Assembly: GCA_020402745.1 (NCBI GenBank)
Contig: JADBYZ010000029.1
Span: 1 to 56,640, forward strand
DNA: 56,640 bases
DNA from: Phenylobacterium sp.
Lineage (GTDB): Bacteria; Pseudomonadota; Alphaproteobacteria; Caulobacterales; Caulobacteraceae
Direction: 5' to 3'
Shown: piece by piece, positions 16,427 through 24,744 of the stretch
How positions within the stretch are numbered: the first letter of the stretch is position 1
How the letters are laid out: each line of letters begins with the position of its first letter
Position numbers and translations under genes: made by a program
The notes under the pieces: generated by a model
The model's database searches: none
Told to the model about the DNA's origin: nothing
Seen by the model: only the letters and a program-made list of their open reading frames with translations

Positions 16427-17671
16427 TCAGAACTCATACTGAGCGCGAAGCTGGAGAAGGCGAATCCGGACATCCGGCTGAGGTGTCGCAGGCTCGACTC
16501 GCGCCTCAGAGAGGTTGAGGACGAAGCGGAACCCAGGCTCCGGCCGCCAGACAGCCCCAAGCGTCATGCCGCGATAGTCTCCAGCCCGTCGGGCAGAGAG
16601 CCGTCCCGCATCCGTCGAAGCAGAGGCCCGGACATCTGTCAGGTCAGCGAAGTCGTAGCGCGCGAGGAGGTCCAGCGAGCCGAGCCCGCCCTTTGAGAGC
16701 GGAGAGCGCACTCTGGGGACGGCGACGAGGCCCCTCTGAGCATCGTATCCCCGGCCCTCCCCCATGAGGTTCCAGCCCGCGAAGACGTAACCGGCGACCA
16801 GAACAGGATCGCCACCCGCTGCGGCCCGGGGGCTGCGTTCCGCACGCAGACGGGCCGCTTCGGCCTGTAGCCAGAAAGGCCCGCTCATCCAGGCGAACTC
16901 CAGGGCGGCGGAGGAGTCCCCGCGCGAGAAGGACCCGGAACCCAGCCACTCGCCGGACCGCCCTGCGGACGTACCCGGGCGGGCGGCGTAACCGCGCAGA
17001 GCCTGATCGCCGAAATCGCGGCTTCGGACCCAGCCGCCCAGGTGAAGCCGACTGGTGTCCCCCATCTGCAAAGAGCCCGCCAGCCGCGCCGTCACCGCTC
17101 GACGGTCGCGCGCGCCTGCAGTGGCGGCGCCGTCGAAGTCCAGACCGAGGTTGTTGAAGGTATCCCCCTGCGCTGCGAGCGTCGCCACAACAGCGCCGGT
17201 GTTCACCCGGACCTGTATCGAGCTTGTGAAGGGATCTGTCACAAAGTCACCGTAGGGACCCCGTTCGAGAAAGGAGAGGGTTCGGGTCGAGGTCAGGTTT
17301 TCAAGTCCCGCCGCCTTCAGGTTTCCCGCCGCGAACAGGACATTGGGGCTGACCCGGTACTCCACCGCCACCTCGTCCCAGACAAAGGCGTCATTGTTCG
17401 ACGCCCCGCCCTCAAGCTTGATCAGAAGTCGATCCGAAATCCTTGCATCCAGGCCGAGGAAGGCCTGACGGACCCGCACAAGATCAATCCGCACCTCCCC
17501 GGCGCCTGCGGGCGAGGCGACCTGACTCACCGAGTCAACCAAGAGCCGTCCCTTGGGCCGGAGCTGGATGCTGCTCGACTCTGCGGCGCGGGCGTCCGGG
17601 ACGAGAAGAACAACCCCCGTCAGGGCGGCGAGCACCGCGAAGGCCTGGCGAGAAGTCAAGCGGATCGCCAA
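16427..17671 (-). CDS. Phosphate-selective OprO/OprP-type porin
   Basis: A 414-residue outer membrane beta-barrel ending in the C-terminal phenylalanine signature QYEF. The family is recognised from the N-terminal region (VRQAFLGLDARI, KLEGGASNNDAFVWDEV) and barrel pattern, and it fits the phosphate-selective porins O and P (PF07396). The frame is open to a GTG at 17749, but tandem Pho boxes fall inside that stretch. The TTG at 17671 has GGAG eight bases upstream and opens exactly on a signal peptide (MAIRLTSRQAF, AxA cleavage at DARA). I therefore choose TTG 17671. It should let phosphate cross the outer membrane to PstS, whose gene follows. Confidence 0.85.
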   Translation of the reverse strand: MAIRLTSRQAFAVLAALTGVVLLVPDARAAESSSIQLRPKGRLLVDSVSQVASPAGAGEVRIDLVRVRQAFLGLDARISDRLLIKLEGGASNNDAFVWDEVAVEYRVSPNVLFAAGNLKAAGLENLTSTRTLSFLERGPYGDFVTDPFTSSIQVRVNTGAVVATLAAQGDTFNNLGLDFDGAATAGARDRRAVTARLAGSLQMGDTSRLHLGGWVRSRDFGDQALRGYAARPGTSAGRSGEWLGSGSFSRGDSSAALEFAWMSGPFWLQAEAARLRAERSPRAAAGGDPVLVAGYVFAGWNLMGEGRGYDAQRGLVAVPRVRSPLSKGGLGSLDLLARYDFADLTDVRASASTDAGRLSARRAGDYRGMTLGAVWRPEPGFRFVLNLSEARVEPATPQPDVRIRLLQLRAQYEF

Positions 17672-17694
17672 GCTCAGGTCTCCGGCTGAGGGGG

Positions 17695-17760
17695 AGTATC
17701 GAGGCGTGTGACGACTCTGTGACCGCTCCATACGGTCCGTTCGTGACACTTTTATGACGC
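17695..17760 (-). promoter_or_regulatory. Tandem Pho boxes and -10 of the porin gene
   Basis: Two 7-N4-7 repeats lie on the minus strand. GCGTCAT-AAAA-GTGTCAC (17743-17760) closely matches the PhoB consensus, and CGGTCAC-AGAG-TCGTCAC (17708-17725) is a weaker copy starting 35 bases later. A -10-like GATACT (17695-17700) follows the second box by seven bases. This layout, Pho boxes replacing a -35, is that of PhoB-activated promoters. It also shows that translation of the porin must start downstream. Confidence 0.7.
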
Positions 17761-17762
17761 AC

Positions 17763-18566
17763 TCAGAGCAAGCGTGCGCGGATGGTCTGGCTGAGCAGAT
17801 CGATCAGAGTCACAGCCACCACGATGACAATCGAGATGGCGGCCGTCAGCGGGTAGTTGAAGCTATTCATGCTGTCGAACAGAATCTGACCAATGCCGCC
17901 GGCCCCGATCAACCCCAGCACGGTGGCGCTCCGACTATTCGATTCGAACCGGTAGAGGGCGTAAGAGGTCCACAGGGGCGCGACCTGGGGAATGACGCCC
18001 CAAACAATCTCCTGCAGCCGGCCGGCGCCCGTCGCCCGCACGCCCTCGACAGGGCCCTTGTCGATGGCCTCCACCGCCTCGGCGAACAACTTGGCGAGGA
18101 CGCCCCCCGTATTCAGGGCGAGGGCCATGACGCCGGCGAAGGGGCCCAGACCGACGGCGACCAGGAAGGCCGTGCCAATGACCAGGTCCGGCACGGAGCG
18201 GATCAGATCCATGAGCCGGCGGACGGGAAGCTGGATGAAGGATGGGGTCACATTCCGCGCGCCCAACAACCCCATGGGCACGGCGAAGAGGATGGCCAGG
18301 CATGTGCCCCAGATCGCCATCTGGATCGTCAGCCACATCTTCTCGATGAGGTCCCGCCAGTTGGAGAAGTCGGGGTTCACGAAGCCGGAGGCGAACTGCC
18401 GCATGTTCTCGGAGTTGGAGAACAGCAGGGGGAACTTGGCGATCTCCGCCGATCCGAAGGACGAGATCAGGAGGAGGATGATCCCCCCCCAGAGAACGAA
18501 GTCGAAGACCTTCTGCCCAAAGGGCTTGGACGGCGGAGCAAGCAGGATGGGCGCGGCCTGGGTCAT
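17763..18566 (-). CDS. phnE: Phosphonate/phosphite ABC transporter permease PhnE
   Basis: A 267-residue inner membrane permease with about six helices and the EAA-like cytoplasmic loop AVEAIDKGPVEGVRATGAG near residues 165-185, as in PhnE/PtxC proteins. It takes substrate from PhnD and is driven by PhnC. It starts three bases after the phnD stop. Family members import phosphonates, phosphite or phosphate esters; with no C-P lyase or phosphite dehydrogenase nearby, the substrate stays open. The gene ends just before the porin promoter. Confidence 0.88.
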   Translation of the reverse strand: MTQAAPILLAPPSKPFGQKVFDFVLWGGIILLLISSFGSAEIAKFPLLFSNSENMRQFASGFVNPDFSNWRDLIEKMWLTIQMAIWGTCLAILFAVPMGLLGARNVTPSFIQLPVRRLMDLIRSVPDLVIGTAFLVAVGLGPFAGVMALALNTGGVLAKLFAEAVEAIDKGPVEGVRATGAGRLQEIVWGVIPQVAPLWTSYALYRFESNSRSATVLGLIGAGGIGQILFDSMNSFNYPLTAAISIVIVVAVTLIDLLSQTIRARLL

Positions 18567-18569
18567 CGA

Positions 18570-19634
18570 TCAGGTCGCATCCGCCGGCTGGCCGGTGCGG
18601 GCCTGAAGGGCGGCCTCTTCGGCCTTGACCCCCTCAAGGGCCTTGCGGGCCTCGGCGAGACGGCGGGGATCACCGCTCCGTTCGGCCTGGAGGAGGTTCT
18701 CGGTCGCCTCCATCTCCCGGACCCGCAGAAGGTGATTGTCGTCGGCCGGCTTGAAGCCGCCGATAGAGAGCTTGGCCAGGAGACCGCGCTGCCGCTCGGC
18801 CTCCGCCCCCTCACCCTGGGCGTAGGTCAGGAAGAACTGTCTCAGCTTTTCCTTGATGGCCGGATCCAGGTCCTTGCGCCAGACGATAGGGTCCTCGGGC
18901 AGTCGCGGAGACGACCAGACCACCCGGACCTTGTCGCCCAGGGTGGGCTCGCCCTTGGCGGCGCGCTCGACGTCGCGCTCACGCTGCAGGCGCAGGCTGG
19001 TGGAATTGCCGGTGGCCGCATCCAGCACGCCGTTGGCGACGCCGACCAGGTTGGTGTTGTGATTGGCCGACTTCAGCGTCTTGAAGCAGGTTTGGACGTC
19101 GATGCCCTTGGGCGAGAACAGGTAGGTCTTGGGCGCCAGGGTCCCGGAGGTCGACTTGGCGTCGCCGATCCCGAAGTTGAGGGTCCGGTCGCAGCGGAGA
19201 ATGTCCTCAAGGGTGGTCTTGCTCTTCGCCGGGACCAGGATGACCGAATTGTAGCCGTCGTCGGCGCCGGGGTCGAAGGTGCGCGCGAAGACCTCGCCCC
19301 CGGCCCGGCGGATGGCCTCGAGCCCTGAAAGGTTGGTGAACCAGCCGAAGTGGGTCTGCTTGAACCGCATGGCCTCGACCAGGGCGGTGTAGTTGGCGCC
19401 GATGTAGGGCTCGATCTGCAGGCCTGTCGCCTTCTCCATGTCGGCGATGATCGGACGCCAGTAGGACTCCAGGCTGGAAGCGCTCTCGGGCGCCACGATG
19501 GAGAACTTCAGGACGCCCGTCGCGCCGTCCACGGAGGGCGGGCTCGGCGGACTGCAGCCCGCGAGGACCGCGGCGCCTGCGAAGGTCAGGAGCCCCCGGC
19601 GATTCAGGGCGGGGTCCTGGAGGATACGGTTCAT
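18570..19634 (-). CDS. phnD: Phosphonate/phosphite-binding lipoprotein PhnD
   Basis: A 354-residue binding protein of the PhnD/SsuA-like family. It has a lipoprotein signal (lipobox LAGC, Cys27) and the conserved binding-site region [12 protein letters not shown] plus [11 protein letters not shown]. It is anchored to the membrane and delivers phosphonate, phosphite or phosphate-like anions to PhnE. The start overlaps the phnC stop (ATGA). The C-terminal 60 residues form a charged, probably coiled extension beyond the core fold ([16 protein letters not shown]). Confidence 0.88.
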   Translation of the reverse strand: MNRILQDPALNRRGLLTFAGAAVLAGCSPPSPPSVDGATGVLKFSIVAPESASSLESYWRPIIADMEKATGLQIEPYIGANYTALVEAMRFKQTHFGWFTNLSGLEAIRRAGGEVFARTFDPGADDGYNSVILVPAKSKTTLEDILRCDRTLNFGIGDAKSTSGTLAPKTYLFSPKGIDVQTCFKTLKSANHNTNLVGVANGVLDAATGNSTSLRLQRERDVERAAKGEPTLGDKVRVVWSSPRLPEDPIVWRKDLDPAIKEKLRQFFLTYAQGEGAEAERQRGLLAKLSIGGFKPADDNHLLRVREMEATENLLQAERSGDPRRLAEARKALEGVKAEEAALQARTGQPADAT

Positions 19635-20425
19635 TTCGGGGCTCCTTCCCAGAAGACGTCCTCGAATTCAGGGCCGTAGATGTCGATCAGCCGGTCCTTG
19701 TCCAAGCCTTCGGCGGATCCATCGTAGACGATGCGGCCCGCCTTGAGGGCCACCACGCGGTCGCAATAGCGCAGGGCGTAATCCACCTGGTGCAGGGTGA
19801 CCACCAGGGTCAGGCCGTCCGTCCGGTTGAGGTCGCGCAGGATCTCCATCACCCGGCGGGCCGACACCGGGTCCAGGGAGGCGACGGGCTCGTCCGCCAG
19901 GATGATCTTCGCCCTCTGCACGAGGGCGCGGGCGATCGCGCCGCGCTGTTGCTGACCCCCCGACAGGGTGTTGGCCCTCTGCGCCGCATACTCCGCGACG
20001 CCGACGCGGGCGAGGGCGGCCATCACCGCGGCGGAGGTCTCGGCGGGCCAGGCGCCGAGAAATCCGCGCAGGAAGGGAATGCGCCCCAGCGACCCCAGGG
20101 CGACGTTGGTGAACAGGGAGAGGCGTCCGACCAGGTTGAACTGCTGGAAGATGAACCCGATCCGGATGCGGGCGTCCCGAACGCGCGACGACAGCTTCCC
20201 GGAGGACTGGACCGGAGCGCCGAAGGCCTCGATCACTCCGGCGCCCGGGTCGATCACCTGCAGGCCGGAAATCGACCGCAGAAGGGTGGACTTGCCTGAG
20301 CCCGAAGGCCCGATGAGGGCGATCATTTCTCCCCGCCGGACATCGAGTGAAACGTCGTCCAGGGCGCGGCGGGTCCCGAAGGTCCGCGACACGTTCCGGA
20401 TCGACAGAACCGCTTGATCGGCCAT
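19631..20425 (-). CDS. phnC: Phosphonate/phosphite ABC transporter ATPase PhnC
   Basis: A 264-residue ABC ATPase with Walker [10 protein letters not shown] (about 38-46), Q-loop FIFQQFNLV, signature [14 protein letters not shown] (about 152-165), Walker B IILADEP and switch His in VTLHQVD. The [20 protein letters not shown] stretch is characteristic of PhnC. The ATG at 20425 matches the family start ([17 protein letters not shown]). It heads the minus-strand order phnC-phnD-phnE-porin-pstS. Upstream I see only a single Pho half-site (TGTCAC at 20548-20553), so direct PhoB control of phnC is unproven. Confidence 0.88.
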   Translation of the reverse strand: MADQAVLSIRNVSRTFGTRRALDDVSLDVRRGEMIALIGPSGSGKSTLLRSISGLQVIDPGAGVIEAFGAPVQSSGKLSSRVRDARIRIGFIFQQFNLVGRLSLFTNVALGSLGRIPFLRGFLGAWPAETSAAVMAALARVGVAEYAAQRANTLSGGQQQRGAIARALVQRAKIILADEPVASLDPVSARRVMEILRDLNRTDGLTLVVTLHQVDYALRYCDRVVALKAGRIVYDGSAEGLDKDRLIDIYGPEFEDVFWEGAPK

Positions 20426-20553
20426 GCGTGGCTGAGTCCCTGTTTCCGCAGGACGGCCCGCCGCGCCGCCCCTGCGGCTGCTTCTTCGCACGGCGTGGCG
20501 GCGCCGGTCCAGCCTGCAGCAAAGGACGCCCCGACCCCGGGATGAAATGTCAC

Positions 20554-20664
20554 TTTACATGGGGCGCGCGAGGCCCTAATGCGCACCGCTCCGGCGGACC
20601 CGATGTCCTCAAAAGCGCTGCTAACGCCGGATTGGGTTCAACAATCTTTTGGGGGTTGCGTGAG
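20554..20664 (+). promoter_or_regulatory. Promoter and structured leader of the decarboxylase gene
   Basis: TTTACA (20554-20559), a 17-base spacer and TAATGC (20577-20582) predict a transcript starting near 20589. Two stems can form in the 76-base leader. Stem 1 pairs 20590-20596 with 20625-20631 (7 bp). Stem 2 pairs 20607-20615 with 20646-20654 (9 bp with one G-U). They interleave as an H-type pseudoknot, and stem 2 captures the GGGG ribosome-binding site. Alphaproteobacterial ornithine decarboxylase genes are known to carry a conserved leader, the speF motif. I believe this may be an instance but could not compare it with the consensus. Confidence 0.5.
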
Positions 20665-21918
20665 GTGCAGACGTACCATACGCCCCTGGACCTGGTCCGT
20701 GAGCGGTCGCCTGAGCATCCCGTCGCCATTGCGCGGCCGGCTGCGGCGGCCCTAGCGGCCCGCTGGTTCCAGGACAATTTCAAGGGCGACGTCTTCTATG
20801 CGGTGAAGGCGAATCCGTCTCCGTGGGTCATCAAGGCCCTCTCGGAGAACGGCGTCTCCGCGTTTGACGTCGCTTCGGTTCCCGAGATCGAGCTCGTTCG
20901 GGCCCATGCGCCAAAGGCCAGGCTGGCCTTCATGCACCCGGTCAAGAGTCGGTCAGCGATCCGCGCCGCCTACTTCGACCATGGCGTGAAGACCTTCGCC
21001 CTCGACTCCCATGAAGAGCTCGAGAAGATCCTCGAGACCACCGAAGGTGCGCGCGACCTCAACCTGATCGTCCGTCTGGCGGTCCAGGCCGAGGGCGCCG
21101 CTTACTCCCTGGCCGGCAAGTTCGGGGTGGACCTTCACCAGGCTCCGCCGCTGCTGCTGGCCGCCCGCAGGGCGACCCAGGACCTGATGGGCGTGTCCTT
21201 CCATGTGGGCAGCCAGTGCATGCGGCCCACCGCCTACAGCGCGGCCATGGCCCAGGCTTCGCGCGCCCTGGTGCGCGCCGGCGTCCTGGCGGACGTGGTC
21301 GATGTCGGCGGCGGCTTCCCGTCCATCTATCCCGGCATGACCCCGCCGGCCCTGGACGACTATTTCGACGCCATCCAGCGCGGCTTCGCGGACATGATGG
21401 TGCACGAGACCACCGAGCTGTGGTGCGAGCCGGGCCGGGCCCTCGTGGCCGAGGCCTCCTCCATCCTCACCTGCGTGGAACTGCGCAAGGGCGACGCCCT
21501 CTACCTGAACGACGGCGCCTATGGCGGCCTGTTCGACGCCGCCCACGCGCGCTGGCCCTTCCCGGTCAAGGCGATCCGGTCGGCCGGCGGCGAGGTCCGG
21601 GAAATGGAGGGCGCCCTGCGGCCCTTCCGCTTCTTCGGGCCCACCTGCGACGCCATCGATCACATGCCCGGTCCCTTCTGGCTGCCCGAGGACATGGCCG
21701 AGGGCGACTTCATCGAGATCGGCATGCTCGGCGCCTACGGCGTGACCATGGCGACCCGGTTCAACGGCTTCGGCGATATCGACGCCGTGATCTGCGAGGA
21801 TGCTCCGGCCGCCTCCATGTTCGGCCTCGCCCGTCGGTCCATCCCGGCGCCCCGCAGCGACCTCCAGAACGTGGTCGGCTTCTCGAAGGCGCGCGGCCGC
21901 AAGCGGCGGAAGAGGTAG
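20665..21918 (+). CDS. Ornithine/lysine decarboxylase (alanine-racemase fold)
   Basis: A 417-residue PLP-dependent decarboxylase of fold III. It shows the PLP lysine in FYAVKANP (Lys48), HVGSQ, the glycine-rich phosphate site VDVGGGFPS, EPGR, and the catalytic cysteine in GPTCD (Cys328). It makes putrescine from ornithine (or cadaverine from lysine) in the cytosol. The GTG at 20665 has GGGGG nine bases upstream; a TTG nine bases earlier is possible. A deoxyhypusine-synthase-family gene follows, suggesting a polyamine pair in which putrescine feeds homospermidine. The specificity between ornithine and lysine cannot be read from sequence here. Confidence 0.9.
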   Translation: MQTYHTPLDLVRERSPEHPVAIARPAAAALAARWFQDNFKGDVFYAVKANPSPWVIKALSENGVSAFDVASVPEIELVRAHAPKARLAFMHPVKSRSAIRAAYFDHGVKTFALDSHEELEKILETTEGARDLNLIVRLAVQAEGAAYSLAGKFGVDLHQAPPLLLAARRATQDLMGVSFHVGSQCMRPTAYSAAMAQASRALVRAGVLADVVDVGGGFPSIYPGMTPPALDDYFDAIQRGFADMMVHETTELWCEPGRALVAEASSILTCVELRKGDALYLNDGAYGGLFDAAHARWPFPVKAIRSAGGEVREMEGALRPFRFFGPTCDAIDHMPGPFWLPEDMAEGDFIEIGMLGAYGVTMATRFNGFGDIDAVICEDAPAASMFGLARRSIPAPRSDLQNVVGFSKARGRKRRKR

Positions 21919-21938
21919 CCAGGGGCCGGAAGTCACCC

Positions 21939-21990
21939 GGCGCGGTCGGTCGCTCCGTCCCGACCGCGCCCTGTTCCTTCCGACGGGCGC
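21939..21990 (+). promoter_or_regulatory. Two mutually exclusive hairpins between the polyamine genes
   Basis: A perfect 11-bp stem joins 21939-21949 to 21960-21970 (GGCGCGGTCGG and its complement). A second stem, 21966-21971 with 21985-21990 (GCGCCC/GGGCGC), uses part of the same strand, so both cannot form at once. No T run follows either. The arrangement could be a partial terminator, an mRNA stabiliser or an attenuator controlling the downstream gene. Confidence 0.45.
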
Positions 21991-22015
21991 TCACCTCTCC
22001 GGAGACCTGAAGAGA

Positions 22016-23077
22016 ATGAACGCTGAGACCCCGAAGACCAACCGCAAGGAAGAGCTGCTGTCGACCAAGGTCGAGCACGTGGCCATCGACCAGTATGACG
22101 CCCGCCCGGTGATCGACGCCATGCGCGGCATGAGCTTCACCAGCCGCGACACCGCCCGGGCCGCCGACATCTGGTCCATGTCGCTGGAGGATGATGACTG
22201 CTCCACCTGGCTGACCCTGGCGGGTTCCACCAGCGCCGGCGGCTGCATGCACATCTACCGGGACATGGTGAAGTACGGGATGATCGACGCCATCGTCTCG
22301 ACCGGCGCCTCCATCATCGACATGGACTTCTTCGAGGCCCTGGGCTTCCGCCACTACCAGGCCAAGTCGAACGTCGATGACCGCGACCTGAGGGCGCTCT
22401 ACATCGACCGCATCTATGACACCTATATCGATGAGGAAGAGCTCCAGAAGTGCGATGCGGTGATCTACGAGATCGCCAACATGCTGGAGCCGCGCCCCTA
22501 TTCCAGCCGCGAGTTCATCCATGAGATGGGCCGCTGGCTGGCCGCCGGGAACGCCCGCAAGCCCACCTCGCTGATCGAGACCGCCTTCCACGAGGGCGTC
22601 CCGATCTTCTGCCCGGCCTTCACGGACTCCTCGGCCGGTTTCGGCCTGGTCAAGCACCAGGTGGAGCGAATGAAGGCGGGCAAGCCCTACCTGACCATCG
22701 ATTCCATCGCCGACTTCCGTGAGCTGACCGACATCAAGCTGGCGGCCGGGACCACCGGCCTCTTCATGGTCGGCGGCGGGGTGCCCAAGAACTTCGCCCA
22801 GGACACCGTCGTCTGCGCGGAAATCCTTGGCCACGAGGCCGAGATGCACAAGTACGCCGTCCAGATCACCGTGGCCGACGTCCGCGACGGGGCCTGCTCG
22901 TCCTCGACCCTCCAGGAGGCCTGTTCCTGGGGCAAGGTGGACGTCACCTGGGAGCAGATGGTGTTTGCGGAGGCCAGCACCGTGGTCCCGCTCATCGCCT
23001 CCGACGCCTGGCACCGCGGATCCTGGAAGACCCGCCGCAAGCGCCGCTGGGCGGACCTCTTCGCCAAGGCCGGCTGA
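22016..23077 (+). CDS. Deoxyhypusine-synthase-family protein, probable homospermidine synthase
   Basis: A 353-residue member of the deoxyhypusine synthase family with the NAD-binding fold. The active-site lysine is kept in CSWGK (Lys307, corresponding to Lys329 of the human enzyme). Bacteria have no hypusinated eIF5A. Bacterial homologues are thought to transfer an aminobutyl group to a free amine, giving homospermidine or a related polyamine. The position 97 bases after the decarboxylase gene supports a polyamine role. The ATG at 22016 is preceded by a purine-rich stretch (GAAGAGA); GGAG lies a little far upstream. Confidence 0.85.
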   Translation: MNAETPKTNRKEELLSTKVEHVAIDQYDARPVIDAMRGMSFTSRDTARAADIWSMSLEDDDCSTWLTLAGSTSAGGCMHIYRDMVKYGMIDAIVSTGASIIDMDFFEALGFRHYQAKSNVDDRDLRALYIDRIYDTYIDEEELQKCDAVIYEIANMLEPRPYSSREFIHEMGRWLAAGNARKPTSLIETAFHEGVPIFCPAFTDSSAGFGLVKHQVERMKAGKPYLTIDSIADFRELTDIKLAAGTTGLFMVGGGVPKNFAQDTVVCAEILGHEAEMHKYAVQITVADVRDGACSSSTLQEACSWGKVDVTWEQMVFAEASTVVPLIASDAWHRGSWKTRRKRRWADLFAKAG

Positions 23078-23098
23078 CCTCAGGGGCGCGGGGGTCGA

Positions 23099-23869
23099 TC
23101 AGATCCCCGCGTACCACTCATAGCCGCGGTCCTCCCAGAAGCCGCCCTTGCCGCCCGAGATGTGGCTGAAGTCGGCGACGGCCTCGATCCGCGAGATGTA
23201 CTTGGCGTGCTTGTAGCCCAGCTGGCGCTCCACCCGGAGGCGTACCGGCGCCCCGTGGGCGATGCTGAGGGGCGTTCCGTTCATCTCGTAGGCCAGCAGG
23301 GTCTGGTCGTGCAGGGCGTCCACCAGGTCGATGCTCTCGTAATAGCGACCGTCCTCGCCGGCCTCGGGGTCGAGGGTGTCGAAACAGTGGAAGACCAGGA
23401 AGCGCGCCTCGGGCTTCAGCCCCGCCTGGTCGAGGACGGGGGCGAGGCGGGCGCCGGTCCACCGGGCGATGGCGGACCAGCCCTCGACACAGTCATGGCG
23501 GGTGACCTGGCTGCGTGACGGCAGGGCCCGCAGGGCGGCGAGGTCCAGGGCCAGGGGCCGCTCCACCAGGCCGTCGACGATGAGGCGGTAGTCCGCGAAC
23601 CCCCCGGCCGCCAGGGCCCGATAGGTGGGATCGCCCGGACTGATGGACCCGTTGGCCGGGAAGTCCGGGGAGATGGCGCTGTCCGGATATTCCCTCGCCA
23701 GGGTCCGGCGGTCGAAGAACACCCGGTGAAGGCCCTGGTTGAGCCGCTCAGCGCCCTTGAGCCCGGCCCGCACGGCGGGGTCGCCGGCGATCCGGTCGCA
23801 GGCCGAGACGAGGGCGGCGGCGCCCGCGGCGGCGAGTCCCCTCAGCCAGGTGCGGCGCGAAGCGGTCAT
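23099..23869 (-). CDS. MsrP/YedY-like molybdopterin oxidoreductase
   Basis: A 256-residue protein of the sulfite-oxidase molybdopterin domain family (PF00174). The molybdenum-ligating cysteine is probably Cys127 in RHDCVEGWS. The N-terminus has a twin-arginine motif (SRRTWLRG) and also a cysteine after LVSA that could serve as a lipobox, so it is exported folded with its cofactor. The b561-like membrane protein next to it overlaps by four bases and should deliver electrons, as MsrQ does for MsrP. Substrate is unknown; methionine sulfoxide repair is one possibility. ModABC, about 5.4 kb away, could supply molybdate. Confidence 0.85.
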   Translation of the reverse strand: MTASRRTWLRGLAAAGAAALVSACDRIAGDPAVRAGLKGAERLNQGLHRVFFDRRTLAREYPDSAISPDFPANGSISPGDPTYRALAAGGFADYRLIVDGLVERPLALDLAALRALPSRSQVTRHDCVEGWSAIARWTGARLAPVLDQAGLKPEARFLVFHCFDTLDPEAGEDGRYYESIDLVDALHDQTLLAYEMNGTPLSIAHGAPVRLRVERQLGYKHAKYISRIEAVADFSHISGGKGGFWEDRGYEWYAGI

Positions 23870-24678
23870 GGTCGGGTCTCCCGCACGCCCAGGGTCATGC
23901 CCCGAAGCCGCCGGAGGGGTTGGTGGAGTACAAGCATGAGGAGGTGCACCCCGATGAAGAGAGCGAGGAGGCCGGCGCCCAGGAAATGCGCCGAGCGTGC
24001 CGACTGGCGGCCGCCGAAGACATCCCCCGTCCACGGGGCCGCCGCGTGGACAGCCGGCGACATGGCCAGCCCTGAAACGATCATCGCGGGCAGGACGAGG
24101 ACGACGACGGCGAGGTAGGCCAGTCGCTGGAGAAGGTTGTAGCCGCCGGACTTGGGCAGGCGCAGGGTGAGATGGGCGGCGAGGTCGGCCAGGACCGCCC
24201 GCGGCGCCAGCATGGCCCGGGTGGGAACCAGGTTTCTGCGGAGCCGTCCTCCGGCAAGGCCGCCGACCAGGTAGGCGGCGAGGCCGAGGCCCAACCCCCA
24301 GGCCGCCGCCAGATGCCAGTTCCGGCCGGTGGCGAGAGAGCGGTATCCGGGCAAGGTCGTCCAGGCGGGGAAGGCGCGCTTCTCTGCCTCACCCGGAGGA
24401 CCCGACCAGCCCAGCACGCCCGTTGTTTCGAACTCCCGCCCGCCGATCCGAAGGTACCCCTCCATGGCCTCGCCCCGCTCCCGGGCGCCGATCTCCAGCC
24501 AGGGGGCGTCGAAGCGCGAAACCTCACCCGTGTAGAGGGCGGGGTGGGCGTTGAAGATCTGCAACCCGCTGGGCAGGAGAAGGAAGACCGAGACGGCGAT
24601 CAGGGCGTGGGACAGGCGCGTCCAGAGCCTGGGCCGAAGGGTGGCTTCGGCGTCTGAACTGGCCGGGTCGGGCGACAG
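23866..24678 (-). CDS. Cytochrome b561-like membrane protein, partner of the molybdoprotein
   Basis: A 270-residue membrane protein with four main helices (about 23-43, 122-142, 184-208 and 230-255). Candidate haem histidines lie in LSHALIAV, NWHLAAAW and GVHLLMLVLH, as in b561/FdnI-like cytochromes. Between the first two helices lies a periplasmic region of about 75 residues. No ATG, GTG or TTG is suitably placed. A CTG at 24678 lies seven bases after a perfect GGAGG and opens a sensible cytoplasmic N-terminus (MSPDPASS). I predict CTG initiation. It runs into the molybdoprotein gene with an ATGA overlap. Confidence 0.75.
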   Translation of the reverse strand: MSPDPASSDAEATLRPRLWTRLSHALIAVSVFLLLPSGLQIFNAHPALYTGEVSRFDAPWLEIGARERGEAMEGYLRIGGREFETTGVLGWSGPPGEAEKRAFPAWTTLPGYRSLATGRNWHLAAAWGLGLGLAAYLVGGLAGGRLRRNLVPTRAMLAPRAVLADLAAHLTLRLPKSGGYNLLQRLAYLAVVVLVLPAMIVSGLAMSPAVHAAAPWTGDVFGGRQSARSAHFLGAGLLALFIGVHLLMLVLHQPLRRLRGMTLGVRETRP

Positions 24679-24744
24679 GACGTAACCTCCGGGGAATCGG
24701 ACGCGGCGCAGGCGCTGCGGAAGCTCAGAACGGGGGCGAGAAGC

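Noticed and set aside
20545-20553. A Pho box controlling phnC
   Set aside because: Only one half-site (TGTCAC) is present and it faces the decarboxylase gene; the second 7-mer does not match.
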